From: Desulfobacterium sp.
Lineage (GTDB): Bacteria > Desulfobacterota > Desulfobacteria > Desulfobacterales > Desulfobacteraceae
Assembly (NCBI GenBank): GCA_030145245.1
Contig: JAQYWC010000001.1
Coordinates: 248,001 to 312,000 of the forward strand
DNA: 64,000 nucleotides
Reading direction: 5' to 3'
Shown here: one piece after another, positions 53,644 to 62,966 of the stretch
How the letters are laid out: the number at the start of each line of letters is the position of its first letter
How positions within the stretch are numbered: the first letter of the stretch is position 1
Notes under the pieces: model-generated
Databases searched by the model: none
What the model was told of the DNA's origin: nothing
What the model saw: only the letters and a program-made list of their open reading frames with translations
Position numbers and translations under genes: made by a program

Positions 53644-55200
53644 TTACGCTTTGTCAGCAGCAAGTTCAGTTGCAGGCTGGGTTTTCTCTTTGAGCAGTGC
53701 AATGACCAGGGAGACAATGCACAGGAACATGATAATGATGAACGGAACCGACCCGATGATGGTGGCGGCCTTGAGTCCGTTCAGTCCGCCTGAATAGGAA
53801 AACCCGATGGTCAGGATGCCGAGGAGGGAACCCCAGACCACGGTGAGTCGGGTGCCGGCTTTTGCATCGGAAGGATCCTTGCCCTGGGTACACAGCCGTG
53901 CCATGACATAGGTGGCGGAGTCGGCCGAGGTGATCACAAAAGAGGTGGCCAGCAGAACGCCGACAATGGACATGATTACGGTCGCGGGCATGTGTGTCAG
54001 GGTTTCATACAGGGAGAGCTCCAGGGCGACCTTGCCGATGGCGGTGCCTTCGAAAAGATCCATGTAGACGCCGGTGCCGCCGATCACTGTTGAAAAGAGG
54101 AACGAGAAAATGGGGGGGGCGATCAGGACCATGAATACGAATTCACGGATGGTGCGACCCTTGGAGATCCGGGCGATGAATCCGCCGACAAAGGGGGCCC
54201 AGGCGATCCAGAATGCCCAGTAGAAAACGGTCCAGCCCCGGGTCCAGCCTTCGTTGTCAAACAATACCGTGGAAAAGGCGAGTGTGGGGAGGTCCCTGAG
54301 GTAGCCGCCGACCGTGACTGCGAAATTCTTGAACAGGAATGCCGTGGGACCGCACAGGAGGAAGAAGCAGAACAAGATGAGCATGAGGACGATGTTCAGG
54401 TTGGACAGGATTTTGATGCCTTTGCCGATGCCGGTGATGGCGGAGATGACAAAGCTGACCGTAATAAAGGTGACCACAATGGCAACTGCGTTGGTTGAGT
54501 TCTCAAAGCCGAACAGGTAGGAAAGACCGCCGGTCATCTGCATGGCGCCGGTACCCAGCCCTGTGACCACGCCGAACAGGGTGGCCCATACGGCAAAGGA
54601 GTCCACGATTTTGCCGAACAGACCGTTGCAGGCCTTTTCACCGAAAATGGGAACCAGGCAGCCGGATACCAGGGAACCCCGGCCTTTACGGAAGTTGAAA
54701 TATGCAAGGCAAAGCCCCACGATGGCATAGATGGCCCAGGCATGGAATCCCCAATGGAAGAAATAGATCTCCTGGGCCAGGTTGGCGGTTTCGGCTGTGC
54801 CGGCCTCTCCAATGGGGGGATTGGCCATGTGGCTCATGGGCTCGGCAATGGACCAGAACAACAGGCCGATGCCCATACCGGCTGAGAACAGCATGGAAAA
54901 CCAGCTTGTCGTGGAAAACTCCGGTTTATCGTCATCTTTGCCGAGCTTGATTTTGCCAAAGGGGGAAAGGCCCAGGACAATGCAGAATATCAGGAATCCG
55001 GTTACCCCTAAAAGATAGGTGGACTGCATGTAATTGCAGATGCTTCCGACCATGGCGTTACTGACTTTTGCCAGGCGGTCGGGCATGAACAGTCCCATGA
55101 CCACAAATGGGATGGTCAAAGCAATGGTGAGGTTAAAGACCATGGGGTCAATTTCTTTACCGAATAAACGTTTCAGCCAACTGTTGTTTTCCTGTTGCAT
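53644..55200 (-). CDS. BCCT-family betaine/carnitine/choline transporter
   Basis: The protein has 518 residues with about 12 membrane helices. Signature elements: FSAGMGIGLLFWSIAEP, the BCCT motif in TM8 (FYWAFWIAWAPFVGGFIARISKGRTIREF region, conserved Trp-rich segment) and ITSADSATYVMA. It imports quaternary ammonium compounds such as glycine betaine with sodium or protons; in sulfate reducers these serve as osmolytes or as methyl sources. A sigma-54 promoter at 55351-55366 lies 151 bases upstream on this strand, and a sensor kinase and NtrC-type regulator gene lie divergently beyond, so its control by that pair is likely. Confidence 0.9.
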   Translation of the reverse strand: MQQENNSWLKRLFGKEIDPMVFNLTIALTIPFVVMGLFMPDRLAKVSNAMVGSICNYMQSTYLLGVTGFLIFCIVLGLSPFGKIKLGKDDDKPEFSTTSWFSMLFSAGMGIGLLFWSIAEPMSHMANPPIGEAGTAETANLAQEIYFFHWGFHAWAIYAIVGLCLAYFNFRKGRGSLVSGCLVPIFGEKACNGLFGKIVDSFAVWATLFGVVTGLGTGAMQMTGGLSYLFGFENSTNAVAIVVTFITVSFVISAITGIGKGIKILSNLNIVLMLILFCFFLLCGPTAFLFKNFAVTVGGYLRDLPTLAFSTVLFDNEGWTRGWTVFYWAFWIAWAPFVGGFIARISKGRTIREFVFMVLIAPPIFSFLFSTVIGGTGVYMDLFEGTAIGKVALELSLYETLTHMPATVIMSIVGVLLATSFVITSADSATYVMARLCTQGKDPSDAKAGTRLTVVWGSLLGILTIGFSYSGGLNGLKAATIIGSVPFIIIMFLCIVSLVIALLKEKTQPATELAADKA

Positions 55201-55350
55201 CTTACTCTCCGTTTGCGGTTAGGGTTGTTTTTTTATATACGTCAAAGAGCCCTGCAGTGGTTCTTTGTGCAGACGTCCTCTCTTTTTGGGTTCTGGTTTA
55301 ACCGGCCCGGGGCATATACTCCTGTAGCCGAATTTTCGGAATACTAGTTT

Positions 55351-55366
55351 AGCAAGCGGTGTGCCA
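55351..55366 (-). promoter_or_regulatory. Sigma-54 promoter of the BCCT gene
   Basis: On the reverse strand TGGCACACCGCTTGCT: GG and GC are ten bases apart and both blocks match consensus (TGGCAC, TTGCT). Transcription would start near 55340, giving a leader of about 140 bases. Confidence 0.85.
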
Positions 55367-55440
55367 TTGGTGTAGTGATGTGGTATGGGTTTTAAATATC
55401 AACGGGTTATCTGTTTTGTGTTCGGGGGGGTGGGGCGGAA

Positions 55441-55483
55441 AAATCTTAGAAATTTCTTACAAACTTAGAAAATTCTAAGATTT
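55441..55483. promoter_or_regulatory. Palindrome and repeats, probable enhancer of the BCCT promoter
   Basis: AAATCTTAGAA (55441-55451) and TTCTAAGATTT (55473-55483) are perfect inverted copies; a further ACTTAGAAA lies between them. It is about 75-130 bases upstream of the sigma-54 promoter, the usual enhancer distance, and also 130-175 bases before the kinase gene, so it could serve both. Confidence 0.6.
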
Positions 55484-55615
55484 CAGCGTTGGGTTTGCAG
55501 GGGGGAGGAGTGGCCCCGGCAGTATTTGCACAAGTGTATAAATTTAAAGCGGTTTGTGGTATAAACCTTGGTTCGTCTATACCGTTGGGGTGCAGATTTA
55601 AGAAAAAAGGTGAAA

Positions 55616-58159
55616 ATGAGGGGTTCAGTCAAAACAATTGGTCTTGGGTTTATTCTTCTGTGGGCGGTGTTTTTCACCTGCCATCCGCTTTATGCCGCCG
55701 TTCCCGGGTTGACCCAGGATGAGCGGCTGTGGCTGGCGGCCCATGATGGAAACGTCCGGCTGGCCTTTACACCGGACTGGCCGCCCATGGATTTTCTGGG
55801 TGAAAACGGTAAGCCCTGTGGCATGGCGGCGGATTATATCCGCTTGATCGAAAAAAAGCTGGCATTAAAATTTAACCTGGTCCGGGTCAGCTCCTGGGAT
55901 GAAATGCTGGACCGTGCCAAAGCCGGCAGCATCGATGTGATCAGTGCCGGTCAGGCAACCAAAGCCCGGCGGGAGTTTATGAACTGGTCCACGCCGTTTT
56001 TGAATTTGAAAACCACCATTATCGTAAAAAAAGAACGCCGGGGAAGACTTACTTTAGATCAGATGCGGGGGATGAAGATCGGGGTGGTTCGCGAATATGC
56101 GGTGGGAGAGTTTATCAGGGAGATGTATCCCTATCTTACCCTGGTGGATGTGACAAGCTCCAATGAGGGGATCCGGAAGGTGTCGTTTGGCGAACTGGAT
56201 GCCATGATCACCGAGGTGCCCAATGCCCTGTATATGATTGAAACCGAAAAAATAACCAACCTGCGCCTGGCCGGAGATACCGGGTTTGAGCTGAACCATG
56301 GTATGGGCATACGGCGGGATTGGCCGGTTTTCAGCCGCATCATTGAAAAAACCCTGGCTTCGGTTACAGCCCGGGAGCACAAGGAGATATACTCAAGGTG
56401 GGTTAAGCTTGAGACCCCTAAGTTTTATCAGACCCGGATCTTCTGGTATTCTGTTATGGGGGCTGCCGTTGCTGTCCTGCTGGTGATCGGGTCGATTCTA
56501 TTGTTGAACATGGAACTCAAAAAACAGGTGCTCCAGCGGACCGAAGCCCTGCGGTTCAATGAGATCGGTCTGGAAGCCCTGCTGGCATTACACGAAAAAC
56601 CCCATGAATCCATCCAGGATATTATTGAGTTTTCATTCCAGCAGATGCTGGAGCTGACCCAGAGCAGGTTTGGATACCTGGCCCTGGAAGACCAGGACGG
56701 AATCACCTATGTGGTGGATTATAGCCTCCCGGAATCCGGTCAAAGATCCTATGTGCAAAATCAAACCACGGGATTCAGCGGTGACACCAAGGGGTTCTGG
56801 GGGGAAGCCGTGGGCAGGGGCGAACCCATTATTTCCAATGATTATCCGGGTTCCAATCCCGGGTTGAGGGGGGTGCCCGAAGCCTATAAACCGATTTCCC
56901 GTTACATGAACGTGCCGATTTTCAACCATGGTAAGATCGGTGTGGTGGTCGGCATGGGCAATAAGGAAACCGATTATACCCCCTCCGATTTAAGGCAGGT
57001 CAACCTGCTGGCCCACGGCATGTGGCGGTTGATCCAGAGAAAGAAGGCCGAGCAGGCCATGTGGAAAAGTGAACGGCGGTTCCAGGACCTGGTGGAGCAT
57101 TCTCCCAACGGCATTGCCATTGTCCAGGACAATGCCGTTGTGCACGAAAATTCAATCCAGGTGGAATTGATGGGGGATTTGAATTTTCTGGATCCTGATT
57201 CAGACAACCGTTTTCACCGGGATGATCTTCAAAAGGTCAAGGCCTTTTATGACCAGATGATCCATGATGATTTAAAACAATCGGAGTTGGTCTTCAGGTT
57301 CTATCCGTCTGATGCAAGGGACAGCCATGACTCCATGAAATGGGTCAACTGCATTGCAACCCCCATGGATTACCAGGACCGGAACGCCTTTTTACTCATC
57401 TTCATTGATATGACCGAGGCCAAAAATCTGGAGCACCTGCTGACCATTTCGGACAAGATGGCATCCCTGGGCCATGTGTCTGCCGGGATTGCCCATGAGA
57501 TCAGAAATCCTTTATCGGGCATTAATATTTATCTGAGGACCATAGAGAAATATTACCAGAATCCGGAAAAATCCGGGAAAATCGACTCCTCAATCCAGGC
57601 CATACGGTCAGCGTCCCATAAAATAGAGTCGGTGATCAAACGGGTTATGAATTTTGCCAAGCCCACTGAGCCGAAATTTGACCGGATCAAGATCAATGAA
57701 CCCTTGAAGGAAGCCATTAAGCTGACCAGCTTTACCCTGACGAAAATGGGCATTGCCATTGAACAGGAGCTGGATGACCGTCTGCCCGATTGTTATGCCG
57801 AACCCCACCTGATTGAAGAGGTGGTTTTAAACCTGATCAACAATGGGGCGGATGCCTTGTCTCAGACCCGGGAAAAGGGCATGATCCGGGTGTCGTCCCG
57901 GTTGCAAAAAGATAAGATCCTTCTCTGTGTGGAAGACAACGGCCCGGGTATTCCCAGGGATTTAAAGGTGAAAATATTTGATCCCTTTTTCACAACCAAG
58001 GCGCACAGTACCGGCATTGGATTGAGCCTTTGCCACCGCATTATTACAGATCACAAGGGAAAGCTGGATGTGGTCGGGTCTGAACTGGGCGGTGCCGGAT
58101 TTTTGATTGAACTTCCGGTTTCCCAAGGCATTGACAATTCACAGGGCATGCAAGCGTAA
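55616..58159 (+). CDS. Sensor histidine kinase with periplasmic SBP_bac_3 domain
   Basis: The protein has 847 residues from ATG 55616 (AAAAGG upstream), which starts a signal-like helix (GLGFILLWAVFFTC). A periplasmic solute-binding domain (about 35-255; LAFTPDWPPMDFLGENGKPC) precedes a membrane helix (about 280), a GAF domain (about 320-470), a PAS-like segment and a HisKA/HATPase core: phospho-His in IAHEIRNPLSGIN (about 626), LNLINNGADAL, VEDNGPGIP, GIGLSLCHRI. It should detect an amino-acid- or betaine-like ligand outside the cytoplasm and phosphorylate the regulator encoded 15 bases downstream. Confidence 0.9.
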   Translation: MRGSVKTIGLGFILLWAVFFTCHPLYAAVPGLTQDERLWLAAHDGNVRLAFTPDWPPMDFLGENGKPCGMAADYIRLIEKKLALKFNLVRVSSWDEMLDRAKAGSIDVISAGQATKARREFMNWSTPFLNLKTTIIVKKERRGRLTLDQMRGMKIGVVREYAVGEFIREMYPYLTLVDVTSSNEGIRKVSFGELDAMITEVPNALYMIETEKITNLRLAGDTGFELNHGMGIRRDWPVFSRIIEKTLASVTAREHKEIYSRWVKLETPKFYQTRIFWYSVMGAAVAVLLVIGSILLLNMELKKQVLQRTEALRFNEIGLEALLALHEKPHESIQDIIEFSFQQMLELTQSRFGYLALEDQDGITYVVDYSLPESGQRSYVQNQTTGFSGDTKGFWGEAVGRGEPIISNDYPGSNPGLRGVPEAYKPISRYMNVPIFNHGKIGVVVGMGNKETDYTPSDLRQVNLLAHGMWRLIQRKKAEQAMWKSERRFQDLVEHSPNGIAIVQDNAVVHENSIQVELMGDLNFLDPDSDNRFHRDDLQKVKAFYDQMIHDDLKQSELVFRFYPSDARDSHDSMKWVNCIATPMDYQDRNAFLLIFIDMTEAKNLEHLLTISDKMASLGHVSAGIAHEIRNPLSGINIYLRTIEKYYQNPEKSGKIDSSIQAIRSASHKIESVIKRVMNFAKPTEPKFDRIKINEPLKEAIKLTSFTLTKMGIAIEQELDDRLPDCYAEPHLIEEVVLNLINNGADALSQTREKGMIRVSSRLQKDKILLCVEDNGPGIPRDLKVKIFDPFFTTKAHSTGIGLSLCHRIITDHKGKLDVVGSELGGAGFLIELPVSQGIDNSQGMQA

Positions 58160-58174
58160 CAAAGGATGATGACC

Positions 58175-59614
58175 ATGAAAGATTATACCCTGTTTATCGT
58201 AGATGATGAACGAACCATCAGGGAAGGTATTGCGGTAAATATCGAAGATGACTATCGCGTGTTTACCTATAAAACAGCGGAAGAGGCACTTGAGAACCTG
58301 GGCGAGCATGATCCGGATCTGGTGCTGCTTGATATCGGTTTGCCCGGTATGAACGGCATCCAGGCCCTGAAACAGATCAAGGCGATCCGTTCCGATCTTC
58401 TGGTGATCATGATCACGGCATATGAAGATATTAACTCCGTTATCGAGTGCATGAAGAACGGTGCCTATGAATATATTATCAAGCCCATTCAGATGGAAGG
58501 GCTGGAGATCACCATTGCCAATGCCCTCCAGACCATACGCCTCAGAAAAGAGATAAAGATCCTGCAGGAAGATCAGATCCGGCGGGAAATGCCCTGTTTC
58601 ATCGGTGAAAGCCAGGTGATCCATGACATTATGGGGTATATTGAAATGGTGGCAAAAAGCCCGGATACCCCCATTCTCATACAGGGGGAAACCGGTACGG
58701 GAAAGGAGTTGATTGCCAGCACCATCCACCACAGAAGCCCGAATTTTTCAGGCCCCTTCATCGCGGTCAACTGTGCGGCCATTCCAAACGATCTGATTGA
58801 AAGCGAGCTGTTCGGATATGAAAAGGGAGCCTTCAGCGGCGCCAGCGTGGATGGTAAAAAAGGGCTGATTGAAATGGCGGACAAAGGCACCTTGTTCCTG
58901 GACGAGATCGGAGATCTGAATCCGGATGCCCAGGCCAAATTGCTCAGGTTCATGGAGGAGGGGGAGTTCTATAAGGTGGGCGGCACCATAAAACAAAAGG
59001 TCGCAACCCGGATTGTCTCAGCCACCAACAAGAACCTTGAAGAGATGATTGCCGGGGGCCAGTACCGGAAAGACCTGTTATACCGGATTGGTGTCGTCAA
59101 AATCCAGGTGCCTTCCCTGAACGAGCGGGGGGATGATGTCCTGTTGTTTGCAGACTATTTTTTACAGATGTTCAAGGACAAATTCAAAAGAGCCCTGACC
59201 GGAATCAGTGAAGAAGCTTTGGAACTGCTGAAGTTATACACCTGGAGCGGTAATGTCAGGGAATTGAGAAATATGGTGGAGCGTGCCGTCCTCACCGCAA
59301 AGGGTGCTGAACTGTCACCGGCGGATCTGGGACTGGATGAGATCCGGCCCGCAACACCCATGGAAGACGATCCCCTGGCTGCCTTGCCCCCGCTGTCCCC
59401 GGCCGGTATTGACCTGAATGCAGTGCGGTTTCATATGGATAAAATTTATTTTTCCCAGGCCATGGCCCTGGCAAAGGGAAATGAAACCCGGGCAGCCAAA
59501 TTATTGAATTTAAAACCCCACACCTTCAGGTACCAGTATAAGAAAAATGTTGAGGCCCGGGACACGGCAGCCAGGCAAACAGGACCCCCAAAAAAACAGA
59601 TGATGGATTATTGA
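58175..59614 (+). CDS. NtrC-family sigma-54 response regulator
   Basis: The protein has 479 residues from ATG 58175 (AAAGG about nine bases upstream; ATGs at 58166 and 58169 are too close to it). Receiver domain: IVDDERTIREG and phosphoacceptor in LLDIGLPG (about 53). AAA+ domain: QGETGTGKELIAS (about 172) and GAFSGA (about 219; the usual GAFTGA with Ser), LFLDEIGDL. A Fis-type HTH ends it (RAAKLLNLKPHTFRYQYKK). It is translated right after the kinase gene. The sigma-54 promoter and palindrome before the BCCT gene are the obvious target. Confidence 0.9.
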   Translation: MKDYTLFIVDDERTIREGIAVNIEDDYRVFTYKTAEEALENLGEHDPDLVLLDIGLPGMNGIQALKQIKAIRSDLLVIMITAYEDINSVIECMKNGAYEYIIKPIQMEGLEITIANALQTIRLRKEIKILQEDQIRREMPCFIGESQVIHDIMGYIEMVAKSPDTPILIQGETGTGKELIASTIHHRSPNFSGPFIAVNCAAIPNDLIESELFGYEKGAFSGASVDGKKGLIEMADKGTLFLDEIGDLNPDAQAKLLRFMEEGEFYKVGGTIKQKVATRIVSATNKNLEEMIAGGQYRKDLLYRIGVVKIQVPSLNERGDDVLLFADYFLQMFKDKFKRALTGISEEALELLKLYTWSGNVRELRNMVERAVLTAKGAELSPADLGLDEIRPATPMEDDPLAALPPLSPAGIDLNAVRFHMDKIYFSQAMALAKGNETRAAKLLNLKPHTFRYQYKKNVEARDTAARQTGPPKKQMMDY

Positions 59615-59712
59615 CCGCTAAAATGATAAGTAGACTGGAATTAAAGAGCCGATGCTGTTGCCGAAAAATGGATTCAGCATCAAAAAAACAATTTTATTAA
59701 TGAGACGGTGAA

Positions 59713-60996
59713 ATGGAAAGACTTTTGGTCATTATTGCTTCTGCAGCCTTTGGAACGGCTTTTTTCTTATGGTTTTCCCAAGCAGTTAAAAAACAATCCA
59801 TGCAGGAATATATCCTGTCCCACCAGTGGCTGTTGCATCCAAACTCAATTTGCTATTGGCGGACGGGTATGGCTGCCATGGCATTTACCCTTTACTTTTT
59901 TACCCCTTATCAATCCATTGGCATATTTGTCTTCAGCTTTGCGGCAATCCTTGATGGTGCTGACGGTGTTGTGGCAAGGGCATGCAATCTGGGTTCCCGC
60001 TGGGGAGAATGGCTGGATCCCATGTGTGACAAATTGACCTATTTGCCGCCATTGATCGGATTTGCCTATTCAGGAATCCTGTCAATAAAACTGGTCTGGA
60101 TCCTTGCGGCCATTGAACTTTTCGGCCAGTTCTTTGCCCGGCGGATTCTGACCTGGATCAACTCCTCTGTGGCTGCCAATAATTTTGGTAAAATAAAGGC
60201 GATCATTTGCTTTGCCCTTGTTATTTTATGTGCATTGATGGATCAGAATCCGGAGATCATAAACATGGCCGATGGTGTGCTCATGGCCGGCATTCTCCTT
60301 GCAGCCGCATCTGTGGTCTTTAAATTTATCCCCAACCGGCTCTATGCAGATATTCTTTCTTTACTTAATTTCTGTTGCGGTGTCACCAGCCTTATCCTGA
60401 CCCATCATCATTATTTTGCCTGGGCAATCTGTATCATCATCGTCGGACAATTGTTTGATCTGTTCGATGGGCGCATGGCTATGAAGCATGGTGGAACCAA
60501 ATATGGACCATTAATGGATGATATTGCCGATTTTGTCAGCTTTGGACTGGCCCCGGCATTTGTGGTTGTGGAAACAGGCGGTTCTCTGGCATGGTTTGTG
60601 GGTGGGCTTTTTATCATCGGGGTTGCGTTTCGTCTCGTCCGGTTTATCATGCAGGATAAAAACCGGACCGACCTGCCTGAGGGGATATTCAACGGACTTC
60701 CCAGTCCTGCGGGAGCGTTGATCGTTCTTGGTGCAGCTCTTATTTCAACGCCGGCCATGCTGTGGGCGCTGACCTGTTTATCTGTCTGCTTAATGGTGAG
60801 TCACATCCGGTTTGCCCATTTCGGACGGGTGATCCTCAAGAAGATTCCTAAACCCGTATTTTTCATGATCAGCGCATCAATTATTGTGACGCTTTCTTTT
60901 GTGATTAAAACAAAAAATGCCCAGATGTTCGGCTATCTGATTCTGGCCTCTGTTATTGTCTATATCATTGCTGGCCGGAAGTGGGTCCACCAATAG
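59713..60996 (+). CDS. Double CDP-alcohol phosphatidyltransferase (fused)
   Basis: The protein has 427 residues with about 12 membrane segments. First half: DGADGVVARACNLGSRWGEW then LDPMCDK (about 80) is a complete DxxDGxxAR-x8-GxxxDxxxD motif of the CDP-alcohol phosphatidyltransferases. Second half: DLFDGRMAMKHGG...GPLMDDIADF (about 245) repeats it, with Arg replaced by Met and one residue fewer before the Gly; DIADFVSFGLAPA resembles phosphatidylserine synthase. Each domain normally is a separate enzyme. The second may be altered in activity. Start at ATG 59713 with a weak RBS (GACGGTG). Confidence 0.82.
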   Translation: MERLLVIIASAAFGTAFFLWFSQAVKKQSMQEYILSHQWLLHPNSICYWRTGMAAMAFTLYFFTPYQSIGIFVFSFAAILDGADGVVARACNLGSRWGEWLDPMCDKLTYLPPLIGFAYSGILSIKLVWILAAIELFGQFFARRILTWINSSVAANNFGKIKAIICFALVILCALMDQNPEIINMADGVLMAGILLAAASVVFKFIPNRLYADILSLLNFCCGVTSLILTHHHYFAWAICIIIVGQLFDLFDGRMAMKHGGTKYGPLMDDIADFVSFGLAPAFVVVETGGSLAWFVGGLFIIGVAFRLVRFIMQDKNRTDLPEGIFNGLPSPAGALIVLGAALISTPAMLWALTCLSVCLMVSHIRFAHFGRVILKKIPKPVFFMISASIIVTLSFVIKTKNAQMFGYLILASVIVYIIAGRKWVHQ

Positions 60997-61149
60997 TTCT
61001 CCCGGACCATGTGCAGCACTTGCACTTGCTCGTGTGAGTGCTGCCTGAATTCTTTGCTTCCCGTGAAAAAAAGTCTCTTGAACGGCAAAAGAACCTTTCC
61101 ATTTTTTTGTATCGGATACGCTGTTTCTATGTCCTTTAACACAGCGTAT

Positions 61150-61581
61150 TCAAATTCTTTTTTTAAACCCTTTATAAGGCTCAAATTCGTATCCTGATGA
61201 TCTATAGAACCGGTGTGCTTCCGTACGATCCGATTCAGTAACAAAAATAATCTGGCAACAATCATGTCCGGTTGCGAATTCTTCCAATCCCCCCATCAGG
61301 GCAGCCCCTGTACCATTTCGTCTTTGGTTTTTGTCCACAATAAGATCTTCTATTATCATAAACGGTTTGCAGTCCCCATAGAGCTCTTCACAAATTATAC
61401 CCATGGCGAAACCTGCCAGCGTATCATTCTGCTTTGCAGCTAACAGGATATATGCCGGATTGGTCTTGAGCCTCTTAAATGTTGAGCTCATTTTCTCAAG
61501 TGAAGAATTTTCGCCCCAAAATTGTTGAAACAGTTCGGAGAGAGAAGCTAAATCCTTTTCTTGCAATCGTTGGATTTCCAT
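61150..61581 (-). CDS. GNAT-family N-acetyltransferase
   Basis: The protein has 143 residues from ATG 61581, where TGGAGG lies nine bases upstream; two further in-frame ATGs (61635, 61653) lack such a site. IEDLIVDKNQRRNGTGAALMGGLEEFA is the acetyl-CoA-binding motif A (V-x-x-x-x-R-x-x-G-x-G/A), and YRSSGYEFEPYKGF the typical C-terminal strand. The acceptor is unknown. It is convergent with the double phosphatidyltransferase gene; AT-rich. Confidence 0.82.
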   Translation of the reverse strand: MEIQRLQEKDLASLSELFQQFWGENSSLEKMSSTFKRLKTNPAYILLAAKQNDTLAGFAMGIICEELYGDCKPFMIIEDLIVDKNQRRNGTGAALMGGLEEFATGHDCCQIIFVTESDRTEAHRFYRSSGYEFEPYKGFKKRI

Positions 61582-61726
61582 ACTTGATTCCTCCAGGCCA
61601 ACAATAAGTTCAGTACTTTTTTTGTCTGTCTCCATTTGTCGGACAACACTCATCCGGTATCAAATATGGCATGATTTGACAACCTGTTTTAAAATAGTTC
61701 TCCCTGTTTTCTATCTGGACATTAAA

Positions 61727-61767
61727 AAGCCCGCCATTCTCTCCGGAACGGTGAGAATGGCGGGCTT
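61727..61767. terminator. Intrinsic terminator
   Basis: AAGCCCGCCATTCTC (61727-61741) and its perfect reverse complement (61753-61767) form a 15-bp stem with an 11-base loop, upstream of the GNAT gene and downstream of the secreted-protein gene on the reverse strand; an A-run at 61724-61728 is its U-tract on that strand. Confidence 0.8.
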
Positions 61768-61883
61768 ATCGCGTATAGGAAAGGGGAATCGCTTGAAATT
61801 TATCCCCGTCGCGTGATTATCTTTCATATTTTTATTGGGAAAGCGGCATGGGAAGCTGTATGCCAAGATGAATATCTCAGACG

Positions 61884-62399
61884 TTAATCGTCATCATCAT
61901 CATCATTTATGCCGGGCTGATCCTCCGCAGACTCGAAGGATACCAGCTCCCAATTGGAAGACTTGCCGCGCCGTTTCATCATGATGGAGTAAAGATTGTT
62001 ATCGCCCAAGTCAAGGGCGGAAATCATTAGCTTTCCGCCAGCCAAATCCAGCTGAACGCTCGGAGCCTGTTCTATGGGTTGCGAATTCGGATCATCATCC
62101 TGATCGGGAGTATCGATATCGAAGTAGGCGGAGAGATCAAACAGCTTGAGTTCTCCTAATGCCGTCGTAACGATTGCCTTTCCATCGGAAACCGTAACAT
62201 CTGTCGCATCCGTAATGTCAAAAACGATATCCACAGGCGTCAGTTCATTTGAATCTGTGATTTTGAACATCTGAAGTTCACCATTGGCAAACAGAACATA
62301 CGCATCATCGACGTATACGGAATTCGCGTGGGCGGTTTGCCCAATACCGATCAAAATTGCTATTACCATCAATGCTACCGGGAAAACGTTTTTTTTCAT
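61884..62399 (-). CDS. Secreted protein of unknown function with poly-Asp tail
   Basis: The protein has 171 residues from ATG 62399 (GAGG six bases upstream; ATG 62402 also possible). Signal peptide MKKNVFPVALMVIAILIGIGQTAHA. The mature part reads as repeated short beta strands (VYVDDAYVLFANGELQMFKI, ATDVTVSDGKAIVTTALGEL), like blades of a propeller. It ends in seven Asp residues after an acidic tract (PGINDDDDD). No family recognised. It is followed by a strong terminator. Confidence 0.6.
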   Translation of the reverse strand: MKKNVFPVALMVIAILIGIGQTAHANSVYVDDAYVLFANGELQMFKITDSNELTPVDIVFDITDATDVTVSDGKAIVTTALGELKLFDLSAYFDIDTPDQDDDPNSQPIEQAPSVQLDLAGGKLMISALDLGDNNLYSIMMKRRGKSSNWELVSFESAEDQPGINDDDDDD

Positions 62400-62402
62400 C
62401 AT

Positions 62403-62966
62403 TTACCTCTTTTTAAAATTGTTTCTATCATTCTTGCTTTTGTCTGTTCCTAAGCAGATAGCAAATACCGTTCCAGTTATTCTCCCAAAGCGATTTTTTT
62501 GCAGTCCGGGGGGCCATAGCTGCAGATTCTGGTTTTTATTTGGATTCATCTTACAGGTTGATGATCGATGTTCTCTCGGTTGATTGATGTTATGAGAGCG
62601 TAATGACTAAATATCATCATTTTAATGAAATAAGCTCTTTTGAAGCCCCCTGCATACAGATCGGGGGAGATCATCAGCGGCCTAAAGATATAGCACCTTT
62701 TCGTCCCCCACGATTGCTTCATGTCCAGCCTGTTGACGTAGAGTCCGCTGATCGGACAACGCTTTGATCTTCCCTGACCCAGGCGCTCCCCATCAGGGCG
62801 TTCCCTGGAACGTGTTATTGCACCTTGTTTTTCATTAAAAAAACCAAGCACCGCGGCATTGAATTCCTTTGGGTTATCCCTGTGCATTCCATGGTATGCA
62901 TTTGATATGGTTGTTTTTCGAAATTTTTAAGACTGTGTTCAAGCCCGGCATGCATCATCCTTGCGG
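62403..62966. other. Gene-poor region with a hydrolase remnant
   Basis: No intact gene in about 560 bases. Reverse-strand 62819-62887 reads HRDNPKEFNAAVLGFFNE, the C-terminal element of alpha/beta hydrolases, with no hydrolase core upstream in any frame. Other open pieces (for example CPISGLYVNRLD) were not recognised. The region looks decayed. Confidence 0.45.
62819..62887 (-). pseudogene. C-terminal fragment of an alpha/beta hydrolase gene
   Basis: HRDNPKEFNAAVLGFFNEKQG matches the last helix of alpha/beta hydrolases (H..NP.EFN.AVL.FL). Here His would be the catalytic or an adjacent one. Nothing else of the enzyme remains. Short match, so moderate confidence only. Confidence 0.45.

Noticed and set aside
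61009-61197. Short forward frame rich in cysteine near its start
   Set aside because: It overlaps the end of the GNAT gene, has no RBS, and the Cys codons come from a GC-rich inverted repeat (GCAGCACT/AGTGCTGC).
62546-62818. Group II intron or transposase remnant
   Set aside because: No domain V sequence, reverse transcriptase or transposase motif could be found.
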